NCBI GenBank assembly: GCA_017591395.1
Contig: WEDG01004143.1
Coordinates: 1 to 64,000 of the forward strand
DNA: 64,000 nucleotides
Direction: 5' to 3'
Source: Schistocephalus solidus
Taxonomy: Eukaryota; Platyhelminthes; Cestoda; Diphyllobothriidea; Diphyllobothriidae
Shown: one piece after another, positions 21,780-33,560 of the stretch
Numbering within the stretch: position 1 is the stretch's first letter
Layout: every line of letters starts with the position of its first letter
Position numbers and translations under genes: made by a program
Notes under the pieces: model-generated
Databases searched by the model: none
Seen by the model: only the letters and a program-made list of their open reading frames with translations
What the model was told of the DNA's origin: nothing

Positions 21780-23010
21780 GAAACCATGGGAGCAACAATT
21801 ATTCAGTATGTGCTCTGTTGAGAAGAGGCGGCTTTTGAAGAACTACGGCCAAAGCTGCTCACATTTGTGGCTTCATTTCTTATAATTTATACCTTTCTGA
21901 AATTAAATTAAGGCTTTAATCATATGTTTATACTTCGCATTCTTTAATTTTGCTGTCCTTTCTTCGGTTTAATGAACAAATCTAGCCGTTCAAAAAGTGA
22001 AAATGTCCAAAGACATTTCACAAAAAACTCCTGTTTCCCACTCTTTCAACTAATTCCTTTTCAAAAAGATGCCAGCTAACGAAGCTAAAATTTCTTTGGA
22101 TGAGGAGACTGGAAGCAGGCTTTTGTCTCCTTTTTCGACTAAATAATAGATAAAATCTTCCTAAATTTCTGTCATTACCCCCGTTAGTCTTACTTTTCAC
22201 CTAAGAAATTCTGCACTAATCATACCACTCCCTGTATCCTTCACGTGTAAACGCTCTCTCTTCTTTGCTTCTAGGTATAGCTTTCTTTGGAATAACTTGC
22301 CAATTAAAATTAGGTCGTTAACTAGTCTATCTGCATTCAAGCGAAGACTGCACATTTATCTTAACAATGATTCGATTAACCTTTTATTTTCATCATGTTT
22401 TCTCAGTTGCTTTCCCCATGAATCGGAGAAAGGACCACCGGGAATTTAAGTGAACCTGTTTAAAATATTTTTTCGCTACCACGAGTCCCCCATGAACCAT
22501 GCTGTCTCCTTATATAACCAGTCATCAAAACGATAAAGCCATTCTGACGTACATATTCGGTGGTACACAGTCTAAAATGCTACCGTTTCGTTGGATGCCG
22601 ACCATCATTAGAATTCAATTCTCGATCCTAAAATGCTGAGACATCAAGGTAATTGACACATTTTTGTGAGATCAAGAACGAACCATCTCAACGTTTCCTT
22701 ATCTTATTCTGAAATGCTACTGCATTATTACCCTACTCTACCACCTGACCTTATTTTACTAAGCAGTTTTTTCTCCTATCTTCTATTAGAAAATGAAGGC
22801 CTTTTGCACTCTGCCTCCATATTTGAGTTGGGAGTGTTTTTTCACTATTAATTTCAAAATATCGCTATATGTTGATCTAGCAGGACAGGTTCTGTCTATA
22901 TTATTTAAGTATTTGCACATTTTATCTGCACACATTGTCATAAAATTTTTTAATTACAAATGTTTGTTTAGACAGTGCCTTGCCGGTGCTAACCAAATAT
23001 AAATTCTAAA
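21780..23010 (+). mobile_element. Family D retrotransposon 3' part, copy D1
   Basis: Around 21,970-22,390 the broken frames give the end of a CR1-like RT: ENVQRHFTKNSC, then FLWMRRLEAGF and SFLWNNLPIKIRSLTSLSAF. A 3' UTR of about 550 bp follows. It ends near 23,006 with TGTTTAGACAGTGCCTTGCC and AAATATAAATTCT-type repeats. The inverse of this 3' end reappears inside C2 (29,844-30,006). The stretch 21,780-21,960 shows no recognisable motif. Confidence 0.65.
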
Positions 23011-23029
23011 AATTCTAAATGTTATTCCC

Positions 23030-24360
23030 CAGGTCCCGACGAGATTCCAGCATAGCTGTTCCTAGAACTTGCTCGAGAGCTGGCCAAACCACTATCCTTA
23101 CTGTGCCAGAGATCGTAAGATATGGGAATTCTTTTTACGGACTGGAAAACAGCCCACATTAAACTACAGGCCTGTCATCCTGATCTCAATCTGTTGCAAG
23201 GTTATGGAGAAGGTTGTCAAAAACGGATAAGTTATTTATTTAGAAACACATAACCTCTTATCCAATGCACAATACGGGTTTCAAAGGGGAAGATCACGTG
23301 TTATGAACGTTCTGTGAACGATGCACAGGTGGACTAAAGTACTCGATGCCAAATACACTGTACAGGTGTCTTACATTGATTTCCAGAAAGATTTCAATAG
23401 CGTTCCACACCAGCGTCTCCTTTACAAGTGGAGAATTTTGGGTATTGGAGGCAAACGTTTTACGTAGATCGAGCATTTTATCGTTGGTCTTTCCCAAGTG
23501 GTCTGTGTATTTGGAGCGTGATCAAGGCACGCAGTCATCGAGAGTGGAATCCCACACGGTTCAGTGCTGGGACCGGTTCTATTTCGCTCGTTCATAAATG
23601 ATTGTGTACAGGAATTGGACTGTGACTTTGCTATGTTTGCGGACGATATAAAATCTGGAAAGTCATCCACAATACAGCCGATGGAGACAATTTCTAAGAA
23701 ATCTTCGTAGATTAGACGAGTGGTCCCGCAGATGGCCTTTGTCCTTCATTTCAAAAAATGTGTGCCCTGAGACGTCTGGGAAAATCAAAATTAGGTCACT
23801 GACATGCGACCCTACTATTTTAACGGTATACCACTCCCAGAAGCAGAAACACAGAAGGATCTTGGCGTTTGAATGACAGACAACATGAAGTCTTCTACGT
23901 AACGTTGAAAGGTGGGTAAATCTGCCAATTTAATGCTGTACGCTATCAAGCGGGCATTTAAAGTTTTCGATGAAGACTGCTTTTCTCAAGTCCTTGGCAC
24001 GTTTGCAAGGCCCCACCTTGAATATGCAATTCAAGCCTAGTGATCGTGGACCCAGCAGGATTACAACCTGCTTGAAAAGATGCAGCGCCGAGCCACAAAA
24101 TTAGTTAGAGGTCAAGGTGAACTGCCGTATGAGATCCGCCTAAATAACCTAAAACTCTATCCTCTAAGTTATAGGCAGTTGCGCGGAGACTTGATAAAAA
24201 CCTTCCGTATCGTGCGTGGCATGGATTGCACCCACCTGTGTGATGACTTTTTCCAACGTTGCAACTGCGAGTACGTAATTGCTTTCTGCACATTGGGAAA
24301 TGTTCTCATGCCAAAATTCCTTACAAAACGACATCAAATTTGAATTTTTTATCATCCTTG
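23030..24360 (+). pseudogene. Family C-like reverse transcriptase, copy C3
   Basis: RT remnants in order: GPDEIPA (23,033), RPVILISICCKVMEKVV (23,170-23,220), NLLSNAQYGFQRGRS (23,250-23,290), VSYIDFQKDFNSVPHQRLL (23,360-23,420; the catalytic-region KAF reads KDF), SGIPHGSVLGPVLF (23,545-23,585), AMFADDIKS (23,630-23,660, catalytic DD intact) and the C-terminus MQRRATKLVRGQGELPYEIR (24,080-24,140). The closest relative in the window is C4 (31,196-32,328, minus). Many stops. It shares strand and order with C1 upstream and may be the RT of the same original insertion. Confidence 0.75.
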
Positions 24361-24549
24361 TTGACTTGACTAACGGCCTCTAAACCAATACAAACTGAAA
24401 ACCACTCAGTGAACCAAAAGTTCAAAACCCCTTGAAGATCTGAAGTTATCCAGGACCTTTGAAATCTATAAACGGCTGAGTCATTCCTGAATATTCATTG
24501 CATCTTTTATTGTTTTTTTAAATCGGTTATGGACGAGTAGGCGCATTTA

Positions 24550-26700
24550 TAAATAGGTTTATTGATTTGGCACTACTTGGGTGCCGTCAAATCCTTAGAA
24601 GACAGGAAAAAACCTAAAAAACTCCTCTTTTCATTAACCACTTTTGATTTGGTTTGTTTGTTTGCTTAAAAGGCAGTGTTTGACATGAAGAGTAAGTTTT
24701 AAGTAAAAAAAACCTGTTTTCCAAGGTTCAGAAATAGCAAAATTCGAAGTCAAAACAGTTTTACAGAATGGGAATGAATGTATCAGGTAAGAATGGTGAG
24801 AGTCAAGACTAGTCTGTAATTGATGTTCGAGAGTATTCGTTCGACAGAGGTAGAAACGTCTGCGGTCGATTTGAAGGGATAAGTACTTCCAATCAGATGC
24901 CAGCGCAGTCGATTCCGGTGTGGGGTCTGCCGACTTATTAGACTTAGTGGACTGATTGCTAAAAAAGGTGAAAAAAGATTAGGAGCAGGAAGAGTTCAAC
25001 GGTAAGAAACTTTCAATGCAGTCCTACAGTCTTCATATTTGTATAATGTAACATAGTGTTGAATTATGTTTGATCTAGCTGTATGAAACAGCTAGTACCA
25101 TTAGTTTCATAAAGCTATATCAAAACCTAGGCTTGCGGCTCGTTGCGCATTCGAATTACGTAGAGCATAAATTATGTTAAAAACGGAATAATATACTACT
25201 AATAGACTGAGATAAAAATATATTAAGTTTTGCAGGTTAGGTTTAAGGAAATTGTTTAAAAATTATAAAATTATATATAAAAATAAAGACGCTATAAAAA
25301 AACATTTAAATATGTAAAATTATCATAAATTTTTTAACAAGTTTTAAAAATTGAAAAAAATCTGCTTTTAGATAATGGGTATATAAATCATTAAATTATG
25401 AGCCCTTGCGCATAGCCAGAGGATAGGTATTTATTAGTCTTGTAGGTCACTAAACACCAGCTATAGCTTGTCCATAACCAGATGGTGTACCACATAACCA
25501 TAATTCATCTCTATGTGCATCGCAGGTCATCGTAAGATGTTCATAAAAGGACGTCAATTAGATACTCGTGGGTGCTTCTGGCCTGAAATGGCTATCGCCG
25601 TTGTATTTGCAGCTTGACTTCTAGGTGTAGATACGGCAGCTTATCTGGAGGAAGCAGAATTGAAGTAGCTGTAGCAACCTCGCGTTGTAAAACGCTTGAT
25701 TCCCGAAGTTGGCGTTATCAGAACCCTTTCGGCCCGAATTCTCTGTTAAAGAACTGAGTTGAAAAATGTCCTATCTTTTTCAAAAAATGTGTGGTATTAT
25801 TTAACAGATATTGTTTGATATTTATTTTAAATTCTAGTAGGGTTCGACTATTTCTGATAGAACTTGGTAGGGCATTCCATATTGTCGCGTATCTTATGGA
25901 GTAGAAGTTCGATCGTTGGGCCTTTTTGAATTTAGCAATTTTTATAATATTTTCATAATTTCTAGTGTCTCGGGGGCCGTTTTGATTAGTTAGTATATTC
26001 ATTCTGAGAATATCTTGGTCGTGTGTGATTTTGAATAGAAAAAAGAGACCATTTTTGAGTCTTCTGATCCAGACGGGTTGAAGACCATATCTATTGTAAA
26101 GTTCCATGTATGAGCCTTGAATGCCATCATATTTGGATAAGGATCTGGTAAAGCATCTTTGAATGGCTTCTAGTTTCTTTCGGCCATCTGATGGCATTAT
26201 GCCAAAGAAAATTGAGCAGTAATCTAGGAGAGGTAAAACGTACATTTTATATAGTCGTGTCTTTAGGGCAGGCGAGGAGAAATTTTTACAAATGAATCCG
26301 CATAGTCTAGTGGCTTTTGGTGATATTTGTTTAACGTGGGGGAGATAAATCAAGAGCATTAGCTAAGACCTAAGTCTTTCATTGATGTTGTTTCGGTTAT
26401 TTCCTGATTATTGAAAATTATGGGTGGAAGTTTTTGTGGACCAAAAATCAGGAGATGACATTTACTTGGAGAGAATGGCATTTGCCATAGAGTACTCCAT
26501 TCGCTTAGTTTTTTAAGATCATTTTCAATCGTTCTTTGCATACTGGCTACTGTATGCTTGTTATATGCATATGCAAGTTTTAAGTCGTCCGCATATAAAA
26601 ATGTTCTAGCTGACGTTGATATAGAGGATAAGTCGTGAATTTATATAAGAAATATGAGGGGACCTAGGATAGTCCCCTGCCCATATTTTTCCTATTGCGG
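24550..26700 (-). mobile_element. Family E retrotransposon, copy E3 (RT part + long 3' UTR)
   Basis: On the minus strand: the RT from QGTILGPLIF (about 26,690) through YADDLK (complement of 26,584-26,595), then two open blocks at 26,541-26,359 and 26,359-25,718. These hold CHLLIFGPQKLPPI, DLGLS, YKMYVLPLLDYCSIFFGIM and IWNALPSSIRNSRTLLEFKI. A 3' UTR of about 1.1 kb extends to about 24,550, including the segments matched separately by E1 and E2. It ends AAATCAATAAACC. E3 is the reference copy for the 3' UTR. The element is 5'-truncated within the RT and has frameshifts at about 26,360 and 26,640. Confidence 0.8.
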
Positions 26701-27125
26701 CGTCGTTTGATTTCCGTTTAAAATTTGCTCGTCTCCAAGCTTTTGATTTTCGGCCAATAATCAGTGCCTGAAGTCAGGATTCAACGAAATAAGTTAAAAT
26801 TGGATCACATATTGTCCGTGTTTACCAGGGCCAGCCTAGAAGTGTTGAAAGACATTGTGATCGTCAGGCACACAACAATCGATATCGGAATCTTAACAAA
26901 TTAGCTAACTCAGCTTCCTTCGTATCCCTGCGTAACCCATCTCCTACGAGCTTCATAAAACAGTCTCTCACCAGGATAGAGATCGACATGAGAAAGGAAC
27001 GGAAAACTACTGGCACACTCACTTCAAAGGCTGCATGTTTCTTTGCTTCATATTAACATTCAATATTGAATTCGGTTCGAAAAAGTACTTCTCATTGTGC
27101 TCAGTAAACTATTCGCTGGATAATT
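26701..27125. other. Spacer, no gene recognised
   Basis: I see no coding frame of note and no match to the families named here. Confidence 0.4.
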
Positions 27126-27495
27126 TAAGTTGCTCCTGAAAAATTATGACAATTGTAGACACCAAAATCATAAAAATAGTGCGCTATTTTTTCATGGGAA
27201 CATCCAGTGAAATTGACGTCAACCACGCCGGACAAAAGCCCTACCCAATGTCGACAGATTTAAACCCAGACAGGGGACTGGATATATCTTGCAAAATATC
27301 CCCAAATAATTGTCAGGAGCAAGAAACAACCAACAATCTTCAGAGATCGAGAGAATAACACAAGATGACAATGATATTCACAAATGTACAGATTCTGTTA
27401 AAAAATGGATGAAATCAAATTGGTCGTGGACCATTTACAACTTGACTTCATAGCTCTAACTAAACATATTTAAATGAGCAAATCACCGAAAGGGC
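27126..27495 (+). pseudogene. Family A 5' fragment, copy A3 (leader + EN start)
   Basis: It matches A1 from its leader to the first third of EN: FMGTSSEIDVNHAGQKPYPM (27,190-27,250), LNPDRGLDIS, and the blocks equivalent to A1's YTNVQSLLNKM and KLVVDHLQPDFIALTKTWLN, broken by indels. It stops near 27,495 where minus-strand family F sequence begins. Having only the 5' part of a non-LTR element implies that a later insertion or deletion removed the rest. Confidence 0.75.
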
Positions 27496-27499
27496 GTCT

Positions 27500-28085
27500 A
27501 AGTTCAAAAGAATTTTTTCTAGGTATCGTTTGGACGTAAAGTAAGAGATAGAATGCACGCATTTGATGTCATCAGCATAGATATAAGATTGAGTATGTTT
27601 AGCTATCGAGGAAATATCATTTATGTGAAGTAAGAACAATAAAGGATCTAATACGGTACCTTGAAGGACACCACTAACAATCGGGATAGCACTTCAATAT
27701 GTGGACCCCACTAAAATCTTTGTTTTCGATCCGATAGGTACGATCTAATAAAGTCAATTATGGGACTGCGAAATTCTATAGCCTCTAGTTTAGTTAGAAG
27801 TCGTCTATGAGGCACTTTATCGAATGCCTTACTAAGATCAAAATACAAAATTACTACAGGTAGATTATCATTATGAAAAGAGGTTAGTAGATTTAGAAAC
27901 GACATGTGGCAGGTTTCACAAGAGCGGTCCACAAAAAAGCCGTGTTGGGAGGAGTTGAGAATTTGATTACTTATGCAAAAATCCGTTATTTGCTTTGGAA
28001 TTAGTTTTTCGAAAAGTTTAGCTAGAGAGGGCGTTTTATGAACACCGCGATAGATATGAAAGACAGAACGGGAACCAGATTTAAA
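27500..28085 (-). pseudogene. CR1-like reverse transcriptase fragment, family F
   Basis: The minus strand gives SLAKLFEKLIPKQI (28,030-27,985), LNSSQHGFFVDRSCETCHMS, VVILYFDLSKAFDKVPHRRL (catalytic Asp block, 27,868-27,808), IDFIRSYLSDRKQRF, then after a break SGVLQGTVLDPLLFLLHIND and SYIYADDIK (complement of about 27,568-27,579, catalytic DD intact). It resembles family E around YADD, but the sequence is different enough for me to keep it separate. Both ends are truncated and there is one stop in the middle. Confidence 0.75.
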
Positions 28086-28655
28086 GGAAAATTGTCCAAA
28101 GTGACTTTTTGTGTAATAAGCGATGTACTATTTGTAAGATATGTTTTAAGCAAAGCACTGCAATCAAAAATCTTCTAGGTAACCAGTTTATACTGAAAAT
28201 AGAATTAGCAAAGTGTCAATGCAGGATGAAAAATTATCTCAACTGGTATAGCAACTACTGCAAATTATTTTTAACCGGAAATTAGGTATACTTACAAAAT
28301 TTAAACTCCAGTTCTCGAATGAAGCTTTAGATTCCGTCCTTTATACGTAAATATGCAAGAACTTTATGAGGCTATGTCGGGTGAAACAGTTTAAAACCGT
28401 ATTGTTTAATTCAATAACTGCAGGTGTGTGCAGTTGATAAAGAGTTAGAAATACAAATGAATTGTCAACAATTAAGCTAATAGTTACGACAGGAAACGAA
28501 AAAATCTGTTGAAAATTCAAGAATTCGTTTTCCTTCGAATTAACAACCAACCACCTTAGACCTTGACCTTGACCTCTTTGACCATACCTAAAAATCATAT
28601 AAAAGACATCGTGTCCACCTTAACCAGTAAACCAGAGGAGGTTTCATTATTTCGA
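28086..28655. other. AT-rich spacer, no gene seen
   Basis: I see no protein motif. The 85-codon minus-strand frame at 28,341-28,598 has no recognisable features. Confidence 0.4.
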
Positions 28656-29577
28656 ATGGGAGTCCCATCTTGTCCTTGATTTAAACCGTCGTCACTTAGC
28701 TCAGGCAGCGTTAACAATGATATGGCTTTACAACCTAGCGCCACATAACTGCTGGACGCCGCACCAAAATGTGATGCTGAAGAGGTTGGCGAGTTTGTAA
28801 AGCCAAAGAGGAGAAGTTCTCAGAAGACCAAGTCATTCATGGATTTGGCTCCAGCCAGCCCAATACGCGGTTCATGTGGACCTATCGGACAGAGTGAACA
28901 GGACACAATTACTCGTTCATTTGAAAGATGTGAGTTGTTAACAGGCGAACGATTGGGTTAAAAACCGAATGCAGTTACACAAGTGGGCACAAAGACAGCG
29001 TCAATAATTCGAAAAGAGTGACAAAAACGTGACTCAGATCTCCTTAAACTGTATAAAAAAACGTTTCTAATGGACGGCTAGTCCATCCACATTCTCAAGG
29101 CATATAGAATAGAGAAGGCTCCGTCAACAACTGATCCAAATACCCAAAGAAGACTTCTTAAAATCATCTTGGAAAACGAAGCTAAGGCGCAGATCCTGCT
29201 ACAGAGACAATAAAACCTACAGAGTCTGCATTTCGAAGTTTTTTCAGACGCAATACAGTCTGAAACAGCGAATGAAAATGAGATATTAATAATAGAATTG
29301 GAAAGTCGAAGCACCAATGGCGAGACACAACTCCAAATAAGGGATGGACAAATAGTTCAGGTAAAAATACCATTTATTAGGCCGAAGGCAGTCATTCTGA
29401 TTGCCTAACTGTCCTGTCCCAGAAACAAAAAACGTCACACCATAAACTGTTCCTTTTAAATGCCAGAGCTTGGCTGAATAAGCTGCCTTTGCTCCAGACT
29501 TTAGTTTTTGTCCACCCCCAGACATTGGGGCAGTTACAGAGACATTGACAACTCATCAATGAGGAATTTTCGCTGCT
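28656..29577 (+). mobile_element. Family B 5' fragment, copy B5 (ORF1 + start of EN)
   Basis: It matches B3 15,585-16,400: the TTACAACCTAGCGCCACATA start, the ORF1 blocks around 29,040-29,240 (the ILKAYRI-type strand, then AKAQILLQRQ), the ORF1 end (IRDGQIVQV, 29,340-29,362), and the EN start equivalent to LNVRSLLNKMPLLLTLVF (29,455-29,515). It stops at 29,577 in the middle of EN, where C2 begins. Stops and indels are frequent. It preserves about 70 bp upstream of the B3 start. Confidence 0.75.
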
Positions 29578-29843
29578 CAAGGCCGTTAGATGTGGAAGGC
29601 AGTCATTCAAAATCTCAGAAAATCCACGTTCCCGACCACTTAGGGTAGGGTTGATTAGGCAAGAACTAGTTAAACTTATTCTTTCACGGTGGTTCAGAAT
29701 CAAAGGTACCAACTGTGAAGTTTTTTCGACCGGGCAACACACCATCGGAAAGAACAAAACGTCAGTGATAAGAGTAATGATGACTTGTATCGCTGCCTAA
29801 ATAGGATACGGGAATAGGAGCGCCCCAGCCACATTAAAAATAG

Positions 29844-30006
29844 AATTTATATTTATATTTGGTAAGCACCAAAAAGGCACTGTCTAAACAAACATTAGTA
29901 ACTAAATAAAATTACGATAAGGTGTGGAGATAAAATGAACAAATAGTTAATAATGTAGGCAGAACTTGTCCCGTTAAGTCAAAAGTTCGCAATGTTTTGA
30001 AATTAG
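29844..30006 (-). mobile_element. Family D 3'-end insertion (D2) inside C2
   Basis: About 160 bp are absent from C1 at the matching place (14,357). The segment is the reverse complement of the D1 3' end, including the shared ATGTTTGTTTAGACAGTGCC and the AAATATAAAT tail. It is a very short 5'-truncated retrotransposition event. Confidence 0.75.
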
Positions 30007-30104
30007 TAGATGGAATTGCGATGCATTTCAGGTGGTTAACATATTCCCATGTCTAAAAAATAACAGTAAACATGACGTTAAACTGAACTGTTATCTCAAA
30101 TTTT

Positions 30105-30262
30105 ACACTAGCCCTAACGTAAACCTAAAACCTGCAGTTAACACGAACCAAAACCATAATCCCTACTATAATCCCGACCGTGACCGAAAATGTGACATTA
30201 TTACCAACGTTAACAATAACCAAAAACTTAACCATAACCCGCACCTTAACCCTTAGCCTATC
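30105..30262. repeat. Degenerate telomere-like stretch in C2
   Basis: This is the counterpart of 14,455-14,615, with the same CCCTAA-like irregular hexamers (AACCTAAAACCTGCAG, AACCCGCACCTTAACCCTTA). Confidence 0.6.
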
Positions 30263-31195
30263 TTTCCTCGTGTATGAGGCAAAGACACATGTACTTTGGG
30301 TGCTACCTATTCCGTGCCCTGTTTGGGTAGTCGTACAAGTAATCTCAACCCAATTAGTTCTGGATCTGGGAGCAAATTACAGAATGAAGAGAAGAACCAA
30401 GTGACCTGCAACGACCAGATAATGCAGCACCCTCCCCTCATTCGTTGGACGGAAACAATTCGAAGGATGAAACATTTGGTTCCTTTAGTAAATACTCAAG
30501 CTTCACAGAAAAAACGTCATAAAATCAGAATCTCACATTTGTGTACACCAACGTACAGAGTATAATCTCAATGTTAGATGAACTGATAATCTACATTTGA
30601 GAGATTTCTCCCGACATTTTTTCTTTGAAAAATATCTGGTTTTCTAAAAATGTGGATGACCACGAATTGGCATTATCAGGAGCTCAGTTGGTTCAGAAAG
30701 ATAAATCCGGGCGTTGGAGAAGGTGTCGTCACCTACATAAAACACGGATTGGTTGAGTCAGAAAAAAACAGAAAAGATGCATGCAACGTCGAGCTTATTT
30801 GGCTCAATTTCGAATACCAGAAGTTCATTGTTTTGAAGATCTGACCATTTATCAACCATCGAGAAGTGACCCCGGGATTGACACTCATCCGCTAGAGAAG
30901 CTAGAAATATTTTATACTCAGTCTGACGTCTTGATCATAATTAACTTTCACGCACCGCTTCTTGGTTGGAATTCCATATCCGCACGCAATCAAAGGCTAG
31001 CTTTTGACAGACTTTTATTAACCAGTACATTCAGGTTATTTCACCCTCAACACGTCTTAATCACCAGGGGGCATATGAGAGGCAGAAATCTGACTGCTTG
31101 ACATGTTGTTCATGAAATCGCTGGAGAGCGTTGATGAGGTGCGATATCCACCTTCTTAAGGTGGAACCGAGCACGTTGTATTTAACTGGTTCCGG

Positions 31196-32328
31196 CTAGT
31201 TTAAGAACATAAAAAGTTCAAGGTTCATTTTGAAGCTTTCCAGCGATAGTGACACCACAACGTCTTCAGGGAGGGCATTTCATGGTTTAACCACTCTCAC
31301 AGAGAAGGAGAACTTGCGCAAATCCAGTCTCGACTGCTGGACGCGCAGTTTCAATGGGTGACCTCGGAGATGGGTCGTGGCAGCAAATTCAAAGAAGTCC
31401 GAGAATTCCAGGCAACAATCAAATCCCTCCACTATACGGAATATCTGCAGGAGATTACGACACATTTGCCTATAACTCAGAGGGTACAGATTAAGATTCA
31501 TTAGTCGGGTTGAATGTGGCAAGGAGCTTTGACTCTTAACCATTTTGGTGGCTTTCCACTGTACTCTTTCGAGCCAGTTCTGATCTTGTACTGTCCAGGA
31601 TTTCCAGGCTTCAACAGCATATTCAAAATACGGCCTAATGAATGTTCCAAAAGGCTTAGCGAAGAGATCTTCATCGAAATCCAAAAAGGCTCGTCTGATG
31701 GCATGCGCTCTTTGCCACTTTCGAGCAGTAAGAGGATGATTTTAAGGTGGTGGTCGTCAGCACACCAAGGTCTTTTTGGGTTTCCACGTCTTTATGGCTT
31801 CACCATTGAGAAAGTACCTTCTTCTTTCTTCAAATCCAGATGGGTTGCCTAAGCGAAGTATTGTACAATTATCAACGTTGAACGGCAAAAGCCAATGATT
31901 CGACCACTCCTTCAACCGAGTTAGGTTGATCTGTAGTTTATTTTCGTCAGCAGGGCTCTGGATTACATTCCAGATTTTAATTTCTACGACATACATTGCT
32001 GCTTCACAGTCAAGATTCCTGACACAATAGTCCATGTATATTAAAAACAGCATTGGTCTTATTACTGAACACTGAGGAACTCCACTTTCGACCACAGCAG
32101 AACTTGACCTATCTTGGCCGATGCACACAACCTGGTGCCGACCCACGAGGAAGTTTTCAATCCACTTGAGAAGGTAAGCTCTGATTCCAATTCGTTCTAT
32201 CTTGTACAGCAGTCTCTCGTGCGGCACAGTATTAAAGGCCTTTTGAAAGTCAATGAAGGCGATGTGAACCGCGTGTCTATCTTCATGTGCTTGGATCCAC
32301 CTCTGGATCGAATATAGCAAATTTGTTG
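31196..32328 (-). pseudogene. Family C-like reverse transcriptase, copy C4
   Basis: The minus strand from 32,328 shows LLYSIQRWI, HIAFIDFQKAFNTVPHERLL (catalytic Asp block), GIRAYLLKWIENFLVGRHQV, ESGVPQCSVIRPMLFLIYMD (QGSVLGP decayed), then AAMYVVEIKIWN where FADDIK is expected. The catalytic aspartates are therefore lost. The end reads FGTFIRPYFEYAVEAWKSW, YPLSYRQMCRNLLQIFRIV and DFFEFAATTHLRGHPLKL. It closely parallels C3. It is 5'-truncated at LLYSI and its orientation is opposite to the EN of C2 next to it. Confidence 0.8.
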
Positions 32329-32900
32329 TGTATGATGTCAGTAATATCAGGAAAACTTCAACAGTGCCCCTTCAAAAGGCACTCCCTACTTCAGACTCAA
32401 ATTCTGTCAGCCATCCCAGCAGTTCTAATGAGCCCTTAATTGATGATGAAAAAACCAACGCATGGCAAGATAGAATTGAGAAACACGATAAAAGGAGTAT
32501 AAAGTCAAAAACAACTCTCATTAATCCTTCAGGTCATTTAGAGGAAAATATGGTTGGCAGTATATTAAAGGACGCCCTAGACCGAGAGAATAACGAAGTT
32601 ATCCAGGTTAAACCTAAACCAAATGCTCCTTCCCCGAAGAAAAGATCTCCGCTGACCTTGTTATGTTTCAGCACCTGCTGAATGAAAGTAACCGTTCGCG
32701 CAGCCTTCAGCATCAGAAAAAAAGATATTGAACAGTCAGACACTGTGAGACCACGATCTATCAAAATTGTCTTGGACAACAAGAAGAGGCTAAGCTACTT
32801 CTCTTTAGAAAAACTAAACTCCAAAACTCTCAAAAGGTGGTTTTTTTCAGCTGAAATAATTTCCTACAGAACATCTGAAGCGCTGCGAATAAAAATGTGA
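32329..32900 (+). pseudogene. CR1-type ORF1 fragment
   Basis: A 117-codon frame (32,328-32,681) rich in Ser, Pro, Lys and Glu has a basic end (KPKPNAPSPKKR). After a frameshift come the blocks KKDIEQSDTVRPRSIKIVLD and LEKLNSKTLKRW. The RPRSIKIVL pattern is the same ORF1 signature as RPLKIIL in B3 and RPLRVVL in C1. The element family is uncertain; family C is possible. It begins exactly where C4 ends. Confidence 0.55.
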
Positions 32901-32904
32901 TATT

Positions 32905-33255
32905 ATTGGGCACTTCTTGATCGCCTTCAAATCCTTAGAACACAGGAACAAACCTAAAATAAATATTTTCATAGTTTTCGATAGCATTTTTATTTTTTGC
33001 ATATTTTTTGATGAAGTCACTTTATTGAGGGAAGTACGCTTTCGCCCTTGAGCTCCCTATTCACCCTTGTTAAAACATTTGCTTGAAAACTACTCTGCAA
33101 AACTTATGTTTTATTTCTGCCTGTTAGTTGTATATATTTTGCGTTTTAGCATCATGTACGCTCTACGTAATTCGGACGCGCAACATACTAGACGCAAAGG
33201 CCCTGATCTACCTTTATGAAACGACTAAAACTAGTTATTTCATAAAGCTAGATCA
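32905..33255. repeat. Family E 3' UTR fragments in two orientations
   Basis: Positions 32,905-32,960 match the E3 3' end (compare TCAAATCCTTAGAACACAGG with 24,589-24,606). Positions 33,160-33,250 match an inner part of the same UTR in the opposite orientation (CGCTCTACGTAATTCG, TTTCATAAAGCTAGATC). No coding content. Confidence 0.55.
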
Positions 33256-33317
33256 ATGATCTTTACCTTACCAAGACAGATTGGAAAAAGCTTAACTTAT
33301 TTCATCTTTCCTACAGA

Positions 33318-33560
33318 CACTTACGATATAGCCTGCTCTGGACATTCTGGATTACGCGGGGCTATGGTTCCTCCCTGAGATCGGAGGATTTCTTCTAGTT
33401 TGCCTGCACAACAATCTGCATGTTCATCCTTACAAGTTAAATAACGAACGCACGCAATTGAAACTCAGAAAGTGGTTTTCAGCAAGCAAGTTGTACGGCC
33501 TTGGAACTCGTTACCAATCAAGACGGTGACCACTTTTAAGGTTATTTAATAACGGGACAG
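33318..33560 (+). pseudogene. Short CR1-like RT C-terminal remnant
   Basis: One frame gives ILDYAG (33,345-33,362). Another gives VVRPWNSLPIKTVTTFKV (33,491-33,544), a typical end of CR1/Jockey RT (W-N-S-L-P block). The rest is decayed. Confidence 0.5.

Larger units (their letters stand above)
29578..31195 (+). pseudogene. Family C element, copy C2 (ORF1 end + EN)
   Basis: This is the uninterrupted counterpart of C1: ORF1 block GRQSFKISENPRSRPLRV (29,610-29,650), then QELVKLILSRWFRIKGTNC, followed by the D2 insertion, the telomere-like stretch, and EN. The EN blocks are VNTQAS, GVGEGVVTYIKHGLVESEK, CNVELIWLNFEYQKF, YQPSRSDPGIDTHPLE, FDRLLLTSTFRLFHPQHVL and LLGWNSIS. It stops near 31,195 against the minus-strand RT C4. 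Frameshifts are present, but fewer than in C1. Confidence 0.75.
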
